From the NCBI GenBank assembly GCA_029268515.1, contig JAQWNP010000010.1, positions 62,001 to 126,000 on the forward strand: a stretch of DNA of 64,000 bases. Reading direction: 5' to 3'. The notes under the pieces are model-generated. The model saw nothing but the letters and a program-made list of their open reading frames with translations, did no database searches and was not told the origin of the DNA. Shown piece after piece: positions 46,479-54,814 of the stretch (positions are counted from its first letter, which is position 1; every line of letters starts with the position of its first letter). Origin of the DNA: Phycisphaerales bacterium (lineage in GTDB: Bacteria; Planctomycetota; Phycisphaerae; Phycisphaerales; SM1A02). A program made the translations under genes and the position numbers.

Positions 46479-47447
46479 CTATTTAACTCGAAGTAGACCG
46501 TATTTATGATCATCAAAATCAGACTGGCTCAATAAGCCACGATCTCGCAAATGGGCGAGTCTCTCTAGGTACTGCACCGGATCTGAGATTGCCTGTTTCA
46601 TTAAGGCACCATCAGGTAGTTCCCCCGGTGTTGTTGGCAGTAATCGAGTGACACTGCGAGGAATCACCATTTCAAGTCCGAGTGATGCGGGTATTCCATA
46701 GAGTCCTTGTTTGAATGATTCCTTTGCCGTACCCCGATCTTTTCCCACACTCGTTGAGGATTTTATGACTGAGGCTGGAATCCTTATTTTTTCAATACGC
46801 AAATCTCTTATCTTAAGTCCCATTGCAAGTGCACTAACACTTGCGTTAAAGAGAACAGAAGTAGTCAGCTCATCTTGATAGCTATCTAATAAATGAACTG
46901 GACGATTCAGTTGTTTGACCGCTTTCATAAACGCAGATCGAAGAAGCTGGTCCTGACAAAAACGGCCGAGATCTTGGCATGAATACTGTCTTTGTTCAGC
47001 CATTACGTTTTGGCTAAATAAACAAATATCGTCAATGGCAACCATGAACCGAGCTTCGACATGAATTGGAATTTGGCCAAGTACAGGATCGGCAATATAA
47101 AGTGGAACTTTGTCTCGCCATTTCAAATCGTCTATGGGATCGGTTGTAACAAATGTAAGCGATGCATTGATTGGGCCTTGCCGAGCAGCTGTCTGGGTGG
47201 CATACCATTCAAGTTGGCTCATCGAAACCGTATCGAGGCAGTAGCGTCCATATGAAAATATGATGAGTGGGAAATCAAGTATGGTTTGGCCATTCACGGG
47301 GCCCAATAGAACTTGCTGGCGCTTATTCACGCGCAGTTTTGTGCCCCATCTAATAGAATCCGTGGTGGAGGATGGCAGCCGCCTTGCAACGCATTCACCA
47401 TCGGTGTCAGCGGTTAGGGTAATCGGATTGGAGCCACTTGATCTCAT
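46479..47447 (-). CDS. SPFH-like (virion core protein YdjI-type) protein with C-terminal SHOCT motif
   Basis: The 322-residue product has an N-terminal beta-rich and helical SPFH/Band 7-like core (LRVNKRQQVLLGPVNGQTILDF, IPIHVEARFMVAIDD, GLKIRDLRIEKIRIP), as in the YdjI 'virion core protein' type. The last 30 residues, YLERLAHLRDRGLLSQSDFDDHKYGLL, fit the SHOCT oligomerisation motif. There is no obvious membrane segment. YdjI-type proteins act with membrane-stress factors; here the immediate partner is a TPR protein. The function is otherwise unknown. Confidence 0.65.
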   Translation of the reverse strand: MRSSGSNPITLTADTDGECVARRLPSSTTDSIRWGTKLRVNKRQQVLLGPVNGQTILDFPLIIFSYGRYCLDTVSMSQLEWYATQTAARQGPINASLTFVTTDPIDDLKWRDKVPLYIADPVLGQIPIHVEARFMVAIDDICLFSQNVMAEQRQYSCQDLGRFCQDQLLRSAFMKAVKQLNRPVHLLDSYQDELTTSVLFNASVSALAMGLKIRDLRIEKIRIPASVIKSSTSVGKDRGTAKESFKQGLYGIPASLGLEMVIPRSVTRLLPTTPGELPDGALMKQAISDPVQYLERLAHLRDRGLLSQSDFDDHKYGLLRVK

Positions 47448-47564
47448 AAACGACGGTCATTTAAGGTGTTGTGGGGCCATGGAACAAGCTGTACTTTATC
47501 ACACTTCACATAAACCTCATTATTGATGAGAGGCAGACTTTTCGAGACCAGCTAAGGTACACGC

Positions 47565-49640
47565 GTGGACCACTCATCAGATGACAATTTGAAGGACGTC
47601 GGCAAGGTTAAAGGAGGCTCTACGCAGGGTTCTTCGAATCCTTCAAAGGGCAAAAAAACAGCGATACCGGGCTCAGGTCATGCGGAGCGGGTGCCACCAT
47701 CCCTTATCGCTGAGGAAGCTGATAGGGACAAACTGAAGAAGCCTGTCATGTTGCTGGGGCTAGGGGCATTGGGCATTGTCTTCGGTGATATTGGTACCAG
47801 CCCACTGTATGCACTTCATGCCTGTTTCCATTCCAGTATTGGAGTGAGACCCACGGAAGAGAATATCTTCGGGGTACTCTCAATGGTCTTTTGGGCATTG
47901 GCTCTTGTCGTTGCGTTTAAATACCTCGTCCTGATTATGCGCGCAGATCATCGTGGTGAAGGAGGTATCTTTGCCCTGCTTGCAAAGGTGCGATCGAATC
48001 CTAGTTATCGCGGTAATTCAAAGAAGGCCTTAGTGGTGACGGTGATGGCAATCTGTGGTGCTGCGCTTATGTATGGAGACGGTGTTATTACGCCTTCGAT
48101 CTCTGTGCTTTCAGCAGTAGAAGGTCTTGAAGTTGCATCTTCTGATTTAAAGTCTTTCGTTATTCCTATTGCCTTGATTATTCTGATCATGCTTTTTGTG
48201 GGTCAGAGATTTGGAGTGGAAAGACTAAGCTTTATCTTTGGCCCAATCATGCTGGTCTGGTTTGTGTCAATTGCATTTTTTGGTTTGATGAGCATTATCA
48301 AATTCCCCATGATTCTTGAGGCAGCAAACCCCTGGCATGCCGTTTCATTCTGGGTGAATTTCCCTTGGCGGGCTTTCATTATTCTCGGTGCCGTTGTACT
48401 AGCTATCACAGGTGGCGAAGCGCTCTTTGCCGACATGGGGCAGTTCACTAGGAAGTCAATCTCACTGGCGTGGTATGTTGTGGTCTGGCCGTCGCTGATC
48501 ATCAACTACTTTGGGCAAGGCGCACATCTATTGGGCCATGAATCTGCTGCGGTGAATCCATTTTTTGCGATCGTGCCCCCATACCTGGTGTATTCGATGG
48601 TTGTCGTCGCAACACTGGCTGCAATCATTGCTTCACAGGCGCTTATTAGTGGCGCATTTACGCTGACAAGGCAAGCGATGCAGCTCGGGTTTTTACCAGC
48701 ATGCCGTATTGTGCATACATCAAAGAAGAGTGAGAATCAGGTCTTTATCCCTGGCGTGAATCGTGCCTTGTTGTTGTTGTGCGTTTGTACAATCATTGGT
48801 TTCCAAACGGCAAATAATCTTTCTGCTGCCTATGGTGTCGCTGTGACTGCTCTGATGGTGACGACGTCATTGATATTTTGTGTTGTGTTATACAAAGTAT
48901 GGGGTTGGAGCCTCTGGATTGTTGTGCCAGTCATGACGGTGTTCTTAATCGTCGATACTGCTTTCTTTGCCTCAAACTTGTTCAAGGTTCCCAGTGGTGG
49001 TTGGTTCCCTCTCGTCTTGGCGGCAATTCTCATCTTGCAAATGACAATTTGGCGTCGTGGACGAATTCTCGTTGAGGAAAGTGAAAACAAAAATCATATT
49101 CTGCTCAAAGATTTTATAGCGAAGGTACAAGAAGAAAAACCACACCGCATGCCAGGTGCGGGCGTTTATCTTATGGCTCAGCGCTCATCGTTTGATATCG
49201 ACGACGAAGAAATTGATGAGACGGGTGTGACACCGCCAACGCTTGCAGCGCTCTACAGTCGTCTGTCGGTGCTTCATGAGCAAGTTGTGGTGCTGTTTGT
49301 TGAGCCGCGCCCAGTGCCCATGGTTGCGAAGAAGAGCCGAATTCATGTCAAGCAAATGAGCGATGGTTTTTGGGTGGTCAAAGGCCGATATGGTTTTGGT
49401 GAGACCCACAATGTTCCAAGGCTCCTCAAGATTGCTCGCCCTAGGGGTTTGGCAGTTGATTTAAACACAGCGACTTATTTCACGCTCCGTAATACCATTG
49501 TGCCGGTAAAAGGTGGTGCGATGAGCTACTGGCGAGCATCTATATTTGCCATGATGTCTCGAAACGCGGTTAGTCGAGCATCCTATTTTGAGCTGCCTGC
49601 CGATCGAATATTTGAAGTTGGAATGCTCTCAGAGCTCTAA
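47565..49640 (+). CDS. kup: Kup-type potassium uptake protein
   Basis: The 691-residue product is a KUP/HAK/KT potassium transporter with about 12 membrane helices. It has LGALGIVFGDIGTSPLYAL, MRADHRGEGGIFALLA, GDGVITPSISVLSAVEG, GGEALFADMGQF and YFGQGAHLL, and a cytoplasmic C-terminal domain from about 505. It couples K+ entry to protons. A GTG start at 47565 follows TAAGG. The first 58 residues are polar and longer than usual, so a later start is possible. It diverges from the SPFH-SHOCT gene. Confidence 0.95.
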   Translation: MDHSSDDNLKDVGKVKGGSTQGSSNPSKGKKTAIPGSGHAERVPPSLIAEEADRDKLKKPVMLLGLGALGIVFGDIGTSPLYALHACFHSSIGVRPTEENIFGVLSMVFWALALVVAFKYLVLIMRADHRGEGGIFALLAKVRSNPSYRGNSKKALVVTVMAICGAALMYGDGVITPSISVLSAVEGLEVASSDLKSFVIPIALIILIMLFVGQRFGVERLSFIFGPIMLVWFVSIAFFGLMSIIKFPMILEAANPWHAVSFWVNFPWRAFIILGAVVLAITGGEALFADMGQFTRKSISLAWYVVVWPSLIINYFGQGAHLLGHESAAVNPFFAIVPPYLVYSMVVVATLAAIIASQALISGAFTLTRQAMQLGFLPACRIVHTSKKSENQVFIPGVNRALLLLCVCTIIGFQTANNLSAAYGVAVTALMVTTSLIFCVVLYKVWGWSLWIVVPVMTVFLIVDTAFFASNLFKVPSGGWFPLVLAAILILQMTIWRRGRILVEESENKNHILLKDFIAKVQEEKPHRMPGAGVYLMAQRSSFDIDDEEIDETGVTPPTLAALYSRLSVLHEQVVVLFVEPRPVPMVAKKSRIHVKQMSDGFWVVKGRYGFGETHNVPRLLKIARPRGLAVDLNTATYFTLRNTIVPVKGGAMSYWRASIFAMMSRNAVSRASYFELPADRIFEVGMLSEL

Positions 49641-49703
49641 ATCAGGTTATTGAGATGAGTATTGCGGTTTTGCAAGAACTCTGCCTCTGATCATTGGCAT
49701 TCA

Positions 49704-49796
49704 CGCGTTCTTAGAAGAGCACACAAACGATTTAGACCATGACGATGCCGATTGGCGAAAACATGGCTGTGCTCTTTTGGGTCTTTGAAGAACGCG
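49704..49796. repeat. Nested inverted repeat (about 93 bp hairpin) ahead of a dockerin-protein gene
   Basis: Three inverted repeats nest in register: CGCGTTCTT (49704-49712) with AAGAACGCG (49788-49796); AAGAGCACA (49715-49723) with TGTGCTCTT (49768-49776); and CCATG (49737-49741) with CATGG (49762-49766). All are exact. It lies 63 bp past kup and 35 bp before the next start codon. It could be an RNA leader, a terminator or a non-coding RNA. Confidence 0.6.
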
Positions 49797-49831
49797 AGTA
49801 AATGTAAAAACAAATACGAATAGGTGCAAAA

Positions 49832-51025
49832 ATGAAATGTGTCACGAACTTATTAGCCGTTGTTTCTGGATCTTTTCTAATGACGTCTGGTATCGCTTGG
49901 GCAGACTTTCCAGCCTTTGAAGATCGTGTCTTAGGTGAGGGATTTGTGGTGGGGGATACCTTTGTAACCGAGGGTGTGACATGTAAGGTGAGTGAGTTCT
50001 ATCTCCCTTTCGGTCCGCCTGTCATGGATGGAGCTGCTTCCATTGGAAATATGCTTAAGGCTGCCGGTGCCGGTTATGAGATTCATACAAACAATATCAA
50101 TATTACTTACGATTTTGCAGGTTCAATCGGATCTCAAACAGATCTCACCTTTAATTTCGGGGAGTATGGCGGAGGTATTAATGTAGCGGTTAATGGTGAT
50201 CTCAGATTGGCATCCAACTACGCTGATCTAGATGGAATGATTATTGGTGGCGTGGTTTTTGATGTGCTCTATGGTGGACTCGGTGGCGATGCTGGTTCAG
50301 TACGTCTTATTGGCTTAACTGACTCACTTGTCATTGGAGGACAGGAAAACTGGAATGACCAGCCTACATGTCAGCCTACGTTTGATGATCGCCCACTTGG
50401 TGAGAGCATGCATGCCGGCGACGTTTTTGTTACTGATGGTATTGATGTCTTTATGAAAAACTTCATTCACCTAGACGGCACATCGGCAAGTGGTGGCCAT
50501 AGTCAGATTATGAATCTGGGGCAGGCATGTGGCACGGATCTCGAACTCTGGACGAATGTCATAAATGCAAATTTTGACTTTCTAAATTCAGTTGGAACTG
50601 TTGAAGATTTGCGTTTTCGTTACGGACAGTATGGAGGAAGCATCAACGTTGAGATAAATGGAGCCTTCGCAAATGTGCCTGACTTCTCGTACTTGGATGG
50701 TGTTGTGCTTGGCGGCGTTCAAATTGAAGTGCTCTCCGGAGGTGCTATTGGTTGTGGGCAGATTCAACTTCATGGACCAGTTGACTATCTTCTGGTTGGT
50801 GGAGAAGAATTTGTGGTTGACTGCTTCGAATATGAAGCCGTTTTAGTTGAGCCAGTTACTGGAGATGCGAATGGTGACGGTTGTGTCGATCTCTCAGACT
50901 TTTCAGCGCTGCTGATAGAATGGGGTTCAGCCTGTCGTGGATGCAGCACCGATTTTGATAGAGACGGGCAAGTCGGTTTAGGAGACTTATCTCTATTGCT
51001 CATCCATTATGGTGACGGTTGTTAA
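49832..51025 (+). CDS. Secreted protein with internal duplication and C-terminal dockerin-like domain
   Basis: The 397-residue product has a signal peptide (LLAVVSGSFLMTSGIAWA). Two homologous halves of about 150 residues follow, at about 28-172 and 183-330. Each starts FxDRxLGE...GDxFVTxG and contains FNFGEYGGGINVAVNG or FRYGQYGGSINVEING, then a LDGxxxGGVxxxVL motif and LVIGGQE or LVGGEE. The last 55 residues carry two EF-hand-like dockerin repeats, DANGDGCVDLSDFSALL and DFDRDGQVGLGDLSLLL. The duplicated domain is not one I recognise. Dockerin-like tails are common on secreted Phycisphaerae proteins and may serve surface attachment. Confidence 0.8.
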   Translation: MKCVTNLLAVVSGSFLMTSGIAWADFPAFEDRVLGEGFVVGDTFVTEGVTCKVSEFYLPFGPPVMDGAASIGNMLKAAGAGYEIHTNNINITYDFAGSIGSQTDLTFNFGEYGGGINVAVNGDLRLASNYADLDGMIIGGVVFDVLYGGLGGDAGSVRLIGLTDSLVIGGQENWNDQPTCQPTFDDRPLGESMHAGDVFVTDGIDVFMKNFIHLDGTSASGGHSQIMNLGQACGTDLELWTNVINANFDFLNSVGTVEDLRFRYGQYGGSINVEINGAFANVPDFSYLDGVVLGGVQIEVLSGGAIGCGQIQLHGPVDYLLVGGEEFVVDCFEYEAVLVEPVTGDANGDGCVDLSDFSALLIEWGSACRGCSTDFDRDGQVGLGDLSLLLIHYGDGC

Positions 51026-51060
51026 TTTGTATTGATTGATGAACGCTGTGATAAATATGC

Positions 51061-51094
51061 AACAAGGCTGCACTCTTTGGAGTGCAGCCTTGTT
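51061..51094. terminator. Perfect 15 bp hairpin between convergent genes
   Basis: AACAAGGCTGCACTC (51061-51075) pairs perfectly with GAGTGCAGCCTTGTT (51080-51094) around TTTG. It lies between the dockerin-protein gene and the small lipoprotein gene, which converge. TTGTT follows the GC stem on both strands, so it may end transcription both ways. Confidence 0.75.
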
Positions 51095-51151
51095 CAAAGA
51101 TAACGTTCAAAGATGACCTGTGAGGCCTTATTGCCTTCTCTGGGCCAAAGG

Positions 51152-51352
51152 CTATTCACTATCAGAACTTTCACCACCGATCCCTTCGCTACCGAGATCT
51201 GTATTGTCTGATTCAGTCGACTGTGGTGCCTCAACAGTGCTGGCAGGCGCTGTCGTAGGTAATTTCTTGACTTCTGAGGTCTCAGAAGTCTTTGCGCTGC
51301 AGCCAACTAGGCTCCATACCAGACAGCAAGAGAGGGCCATGTAAAACTTCAC
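51152..51352 (-). CDS. Small lipoprotein
   Basis: A 66-residue product with a lipoprotein signal (MKFYMALSCCLVWSLVGC, lipobox SLVGC, cysteine at 18). The mature part is a short disordered S/T/E/P-rich tail. Small lipoproteins like this are easily missed and have no known function. A 14 bp palindrome lies 19 bp upstream of its start codon. Confidence 0.65.
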   Translation of the reverse strand: MKFYMALSCCLVWSLVGCSAKTSETSEVKKLPTTAPASTVEAPQSTESDNTDLGSEGIGGESSDSE

Positions 51353-51758
51353 GATCGGATTCCTTGTACTAGCACATTAATGTGCGATTTGTTGGTTCGT
51401 ACTGTTTTGCAGATTCGATGATTAAATACGTTAAAAGCAGTTTCCAATGTTAGCTTACCTAACGGTATGCAAGCTTTGTGTATGAGACGAATGAGAGATT
51501 ATCTAAAAATGGTCAAGGATCAAAGAAGTGCTTTTGTGAGTGATTAGGAGGGTTTTAGAGAAATTAATAGGGATCGGGGCGAACCGCCTGGGCTCAATTG
51601 CGTTAATCCAAGCGGTGGGTGGAAGTATCGATTTGGGCAGAGCTGCAGTATCGATCAGATATTCTGCTTCAAAGCTGGATCAACCGCATCACGCCACCGT
51701 GGTCGTGATCGTTGGATTCTCGCTCGTCTTTGCCCCCAAGGACGGAAGGAACGTGATC
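51353..51758. other. Divergent intergenic region between small lipoprotein and LPMO gene
   Basis: A frame in phase with the LPMO gene is open from 51540, but its residues precede a good signal peptide and are not protein-like, so I treat it as leader. The region holds the palindrome GCACATTAATGTGC and a direct repeat GTATCGAT (near 51627 and 51648). No gene is seen. Confidence 0.5.
51372..51385. promoter_or_regulatory. Palindromic candidate operator GCACATTAATGTGC
   Basis: A perfect 14 bp palindrome in a divergent promoter region, 19 bp upstream of the small lipoprotein start. Its size and symmetry fit a dimeric regulator such as a LacI, TetR or CRP-like protein. No regulator gene is nearby. 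Confidence 0.4.
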
Positions 51759-52970
51759 GTGAGAAGATTATTATTTGGGCTTTCAGCAACCAGTATTTTA
51801 GTGCCCGCAGTCGTTGCGATGGGGCATGGATCGATGTCTCAGCCGATTAGTCGTGTTTATAGCATCTATCAAGAAGGACCTAAGAGTCCAAGCTCAGATG
51901 CAGCTCGATGGGCGACCAATAATTGTGATACACAGGCTTTTTATGACTGGCATGAGCTCTCTCGCAACATCGCTGACTATGAAAATCCAGATAGCTACAA
52001 AGATGCCATTGCTGATGGTGAGATTGTTGGCGCTGGTCGTGAAAAGTATTCATGTCTCAATGAACCACGTGATGACTGGCCCGCCACCAATGTGGCTTCA
52101 GGTGACTACTTACTGACATTTTTTGCCCATGTGCCCCACGATCCGAGTTATTTCCGGGTCTGGGTGACGAAAGATGGCTACGACCCATTGCAGCCATTGA
52201 CATGGGACGGTGCAAATGGTCTTGAGGAGCTTGCGGTTGGTGATGTCTACCGGAATCTTCCGGATTACCATTTTCAAGTCAATCTACCCGAGCGGACTGG
52301 TCGCCATATCATCTATGTTGCTTGGCAACGCATCGATCCAGTTGGTGAATGCTTCTTCGCAGCTTGTGATGTCATATTTGACGAATCAGTCATAAATCCA
52401 ACAATTGATGACCTTGATATAGATTCCGGAATCGTCGAAGCCTTGGACATTGATTTCAAACTTGACTCTGCTTGGTCAGGGACCTTCAACGGTAGCGTCG
52501 TGATCACAAATCCAAATGCGAATGCAGAAGTTCATGGGTGGGAACTCTCATGGCAAGGTGATCCAAATTTAGAGACCGTTTGGAATGGTGTGTTAGAAAA
52601 AGATGGTGACACATCAACCGTTGCATGGGAAGCTTGGAATCAAGACATCAGTCCTGGTGAAAGTGTGACGTTTGGCTTTAGTGGCACCGGTGATTGGCCT
52701 CCAGCACCAGAGCATGTCATGCTGAACAACCAATCGGCGAATGTGTTTATCGACGGAGTTCTTTATTCTGAGGCAGATGACGGACATGAACATCCTGATT
52801 GTGTCGGTGACTTTAACGGGGACATGATGGTCAATGTGGATGACTTCTCTGTGTTTCTACAGAATTTCGGATCTACGAATACAGAGACTGATCTTAATTT
52901 AGATGGCACCACGGATATACAGGACTTCAGCCTCTTTCTCGTTGAGTTTGGGAACCACTGCATGCACTGA
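51759..52970 (+). CDS. AA10 lytic polysaccharide monooxygenase with CBM2-like and dockerin-like modules
   Basis: Copper enzyme that oxidatively cleaves crystalline chitin or cellulose. The 403-residue product starts at the GTG at 51759, with GGAAGGA ending 8 bases upstream. Its 22-residue signal peptide ends AVVAMG, leaving H23 (HGSMSQP) as the mature N-terminal histidine of the copper brace. The second copper histidine is in FAHVPHDPSYFRVWVT (H124 or H127). The HIIYVAWQRIDPVGECFFAACDV block is typical of AA10. A CBM2-like domain at about 225-330 (WSGTFNGSVVITNP, GWELSWQG, WNQDISPGESVTFGF) follows, then a GHEHPDC linker and a dockerin-like pair at 348-400 (DFNGDMMVNVDDF, DLNLDGTTDIQDF). Confidence 0.88.
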   Translation: MRRLLFGLSATSILVPAVVAMGHGSMSQPISRVYSIYQEGPKSPSSDAARWATNNCDTQAFYDWHELSRNIADYENPDSYKDAIADGEIVGAGREKYSCLNEPRDDWPATNVASGDYLLTFFAHVPHDPSYFRVWVTKDGYDPLQPLTWDGANGLEELAVGDVYRNLPDYHFQVNLPERTGRHIIYVAWQRIDPVGECFFAACDVIFDESVINPTIDDLDIDSGIVEALDIDFKLDSAWSGTFNGSVVITNPNANAEVHGWELSWQGDPNLETVWNGVLEKDGDTSTVAWEAWNQDISPGESVTFGFSGTGDWPPAPEHVMLNNQSANVFIDGVLYSEADDGHEHPDCVGDFNGDMMVNVDDFSVFLQNFGSTNTETDLNLDGTTDIQDFSLFLVEFGNHCMH

Positions 52971-53088
52971 GAATAGGCATCAAAAGAGACTCGCATCAGC
53001 CGGGTCTGATCCGATACCATCATTGCTATAGTGACGGTAAGGATTGGACCCGGTTTTTTGCTGGCTGATTTAAAGGAGGAGTTGTGGC

Positions 53089-53502
53089 ATGAGTCAGAAA
53101 GATCAACAGGCAGGAGATGCCTGGAACGAGAAACTTACGCCAGAGCAATATCGAGTTGCACGTAATGGTGGAACCGAGAGGGCATTTACAGGTGCGTACT
53201 GGGATACGAAGAAGCCAGGGACCTACAAGTGTGTTTGCTGTAATTGTGAGCTCTTTCACTCTGCGGAAAAATATGACTCTGGTACTGGTTGGCCCAGCTT
53301 TTCGGATGTTATGAATAGTGATGCCATTGAGCAACGCGAGGATCTCTCTCATGGACAATTACGAGTAGAGGTGCTTTGCCGTGGTTGTGGGGCGCACCTA
53401 GGCCATGTATTTGAGGATGGTCCAACATCTACAGGGAAGCGCTATTGTATTAATTCGGCATCGCTAGATCTTCACGAACACGATGAAGACACTTCGTCAT
53501 AG
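53089..53502 (+). CDS. msrB: Peptide methionine-R-sulfoxide reductase
   Basis: Reduces the R epimer of methionine sulfoxide. The 137-residue product has the zinc cysteines C48/C51 and C97/C100, the YDSGTGWPSF motif, the GAHLGHVFEDGP loop and catalytic C120 in KRYCINSASL. There is no signal peptide, so it is cytoplasmic. AAGGAGG lies 10-15 bases before the ATG. A strong hairpin follows the gene. Confidence 0.95.
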   Translation: MSQKDQQAGDAWNEKLTPEQYRVARNGGTERAFTGAYWDTKKPGTYKCVCCNCELFHSAEKYDSGTGWPSFSDVMNSDAIEQREDLSHGQLRVEVLCRGCGAHLGHVFEDGPTSTGKRYCINSASLDLHEHDEDTSS

Positions 53503-53522
53503 AGATCGTTCCAAAATAACAG

Positions 53523-53555
53523 GCTCGCTTCTCTGAACGAGAAGCGAGCCATTTG
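53523..53555 (+). terminator. Terminator after msrB
   Basis: GGCTCGCTTCTC (53523-53534) pairs perfectly with GAGAAGCGAGCC (53540-53551) around TGAAC, followed by ATTTG. It separates msrB from the convergent heat shock gene. Confidence 0.75.
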
Positions 53556-53628
53556 TGAGTCTTTATGACTCATGTCCTAGGTATTTCAGGACCCTGCGCC
53601 GATCCCTGATCTATTCCTAGGCTTTTCC

Positions 53629-54234
53629 TTACGCAACGGTGACGCTCGTCGCTTTTGTTGTCGAGCAGTCTTGCTTAGGCAGATTGATCATCAACAGGCC
53701 ATTGCGAAAGTCTGCCTTGATGTCACTTGTTGCGATCTTGTGGCTAAAGTTTAACTCTCGGTAGTAGTCTGCAACGCGGTACTCTGTAAGTATTTGGCGG
53801 GCAGATTCTGGGTATTCCAGTGTGTTTACTGTTCCTTTGAGTATGAGTTGGCCGTTCTCGTAGACTAACTCGATCGAGGTTGCTGAGCATCCAGGTAGTT
53901 CGACAGTCACCTGATAATGGGCCTCGGTTTCGAAGACATTGACTGGAGCCTGAAATCTCATTGGCGATTTTTCGGGAGCTGTCACACGGTTGCTGAGTGT
54001 ATTTGAGACACTACTCAGGCCTGCGCTCAGTGGTAGATGGCTCCAGCGTTGTGTGGCGTTCATCATTTGGGGACGGACTCTGCTTCGGTTTTGATTTGCA
54101 TCCCAATGAGTTGTTACAGGCGTGTTCCAGTTATTGCGAGTACGGGCTGATCTATTCCAGTCAACATATGGGGTATTCCAACCTAGCCAAGTGCTTAATG
54201 GATTACGTACGGTGTTAAAATTTTGGATGGTCAT
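53629..54234 (-). CDS. Small heat shock protein (Hsp20), copy 1
   Basis: Holdase chaperone that binds unfolding proteins. The 201-residue product has a long N-terminal arm rich in N, T, W and R. An alpha-crystallin domain follows from about 98 (PVNVFETEAHYQVTVELPGCSATSIELVYENGQLILKG), ending in the ADFRNGLLMINLPK motif. The ATG at 54234 is chosen because AAAGGA lies 9 bases upstream. It is downstream of copy 2 on the same strand, with 73 bp between them. The leader can pair with the ribosome-binding site (see findings). Confidence 0.88.
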   Translation of the reverse strand: MTIQNFNTVRNPLSTWLGWNTPYVDWNRSARTRNNWNTPVTTHWDANQNRSRVRPQMMNATQRWSHLPLSAGLSSVSNTLSNRVTAPEKSPMRFQAPVNVFETEAHYQVTVELPGCSATSIELVYENGQLILKGTVNTLEYPESARQILTEYRVADYYRELNFSHKIATSDIKADFRNGLLMINLPKQDCSTTKATSVTVA

Positions 54235-54307
54235 TGTTCTAGTCCTTTGTTTATCCGGCAACTAGGATCTTCTGCCGTTGGTGATTCAAGTCAGACGTGT
54301 CGTTTGA

Positions 54308-54766
54308 TTAAGCAGTGGAAACAACGTCGACATTAATAGTGTCAGGCACATTTCGTTTATAAGCGGTTATGTAAAGGATGCCATTTAGTAATATTGCTCG
54401 CATATTGTCTGGATCAACAAGATGGTTTAAATGAATGCATCGTTGGTACCGGTTGGGTAAGAGCTCTGACTGCAGACAAATTGCATCTGGGGCATCGACC
54501 TGCATGCGTGTTGCTCTTACATAGAGGTCTGTTCCAATGAGTGTGACTTCTACATTGTCAGCACAGGCGCCTGGCATCCTGACTTCACATTGAAACATTT
54601 CTTCGTTTTCATGTAAGCGTACAGGTGGATGTATGATTGAGTCAGTAGATGTGGAGCTCATGTTTGAGTGTCCTGTTTCTTGTCCTGCATCAAGCCAGGG
54701 GAGGCGTTCAAGCATTGCGGCAGTTGACGAACCTTGGCGAGCTTTTTCTTCTTTAGTCCATTCCAT
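54308..54766 (-). CDS. Small heat shock protein (Hsp20), copy 2
   Basis: The 152-residue product has a divergent alpha-crystallin domain (VRLHENEEMFQCEVRMPGACADNVEVTLIGTDLYVRA) and the AILLNGILYITAYK motif near the end. This last motif departs from the usual GVLxVxxPK. It is the most divergent of the four copies. The ATG at 54766 with AAGGAG upstream is preferred; the frame is open to 54895 but those residues are not family-like. A GGCCCCA/TGGGGCC hairpin lies 23-45 bases upstream. Confidence 0.78.
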   Translation of the reverse strand: MEWTKEEKARQGSSTAAMLERLPWLDAGQETGHSNMSSTSTDSIIHPPVRLHENEEMFQCEVRMPGACADNVEVTLIGTDLYVRATRMQVDAPDAICLQSELLPNRYQRCIHLNHLVDPDNMRAILLNGILYITAYKRNVPDTINVDVVSTA

Positions 54767-54788
54767 TGGTCTACTCCTTATAGCTGTG

Positions 54789-54811
54789 GGCCCCACTGGA
54801 ATTCTGGGGCC
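54789..54811 (-). promoter_or_regulatory. Leader hairpin upstream of Hsp20 copy 2
   Basis: GGCCCCA (54789-54795) and TGGGGCC (54805-54811) form an exact 7 bp stem with a 9-base loop, just ahead of the ribosome-binding site of Hsp20 copy 2. There is no T-run, so it is more likely a regulatory or mRNA-stabilising hairpin than a terminator. Confidence 0.35.
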
Positions 54812-54814
54812 GTT

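Noticed and set aside
51540-51758. Longer N-terminus for the LPMO
   Set aside because: A signal peptide ending exactly before the catalytic histidine starts at 51759 with a good ribosome-binding site; the upstream residues are not protein-like.
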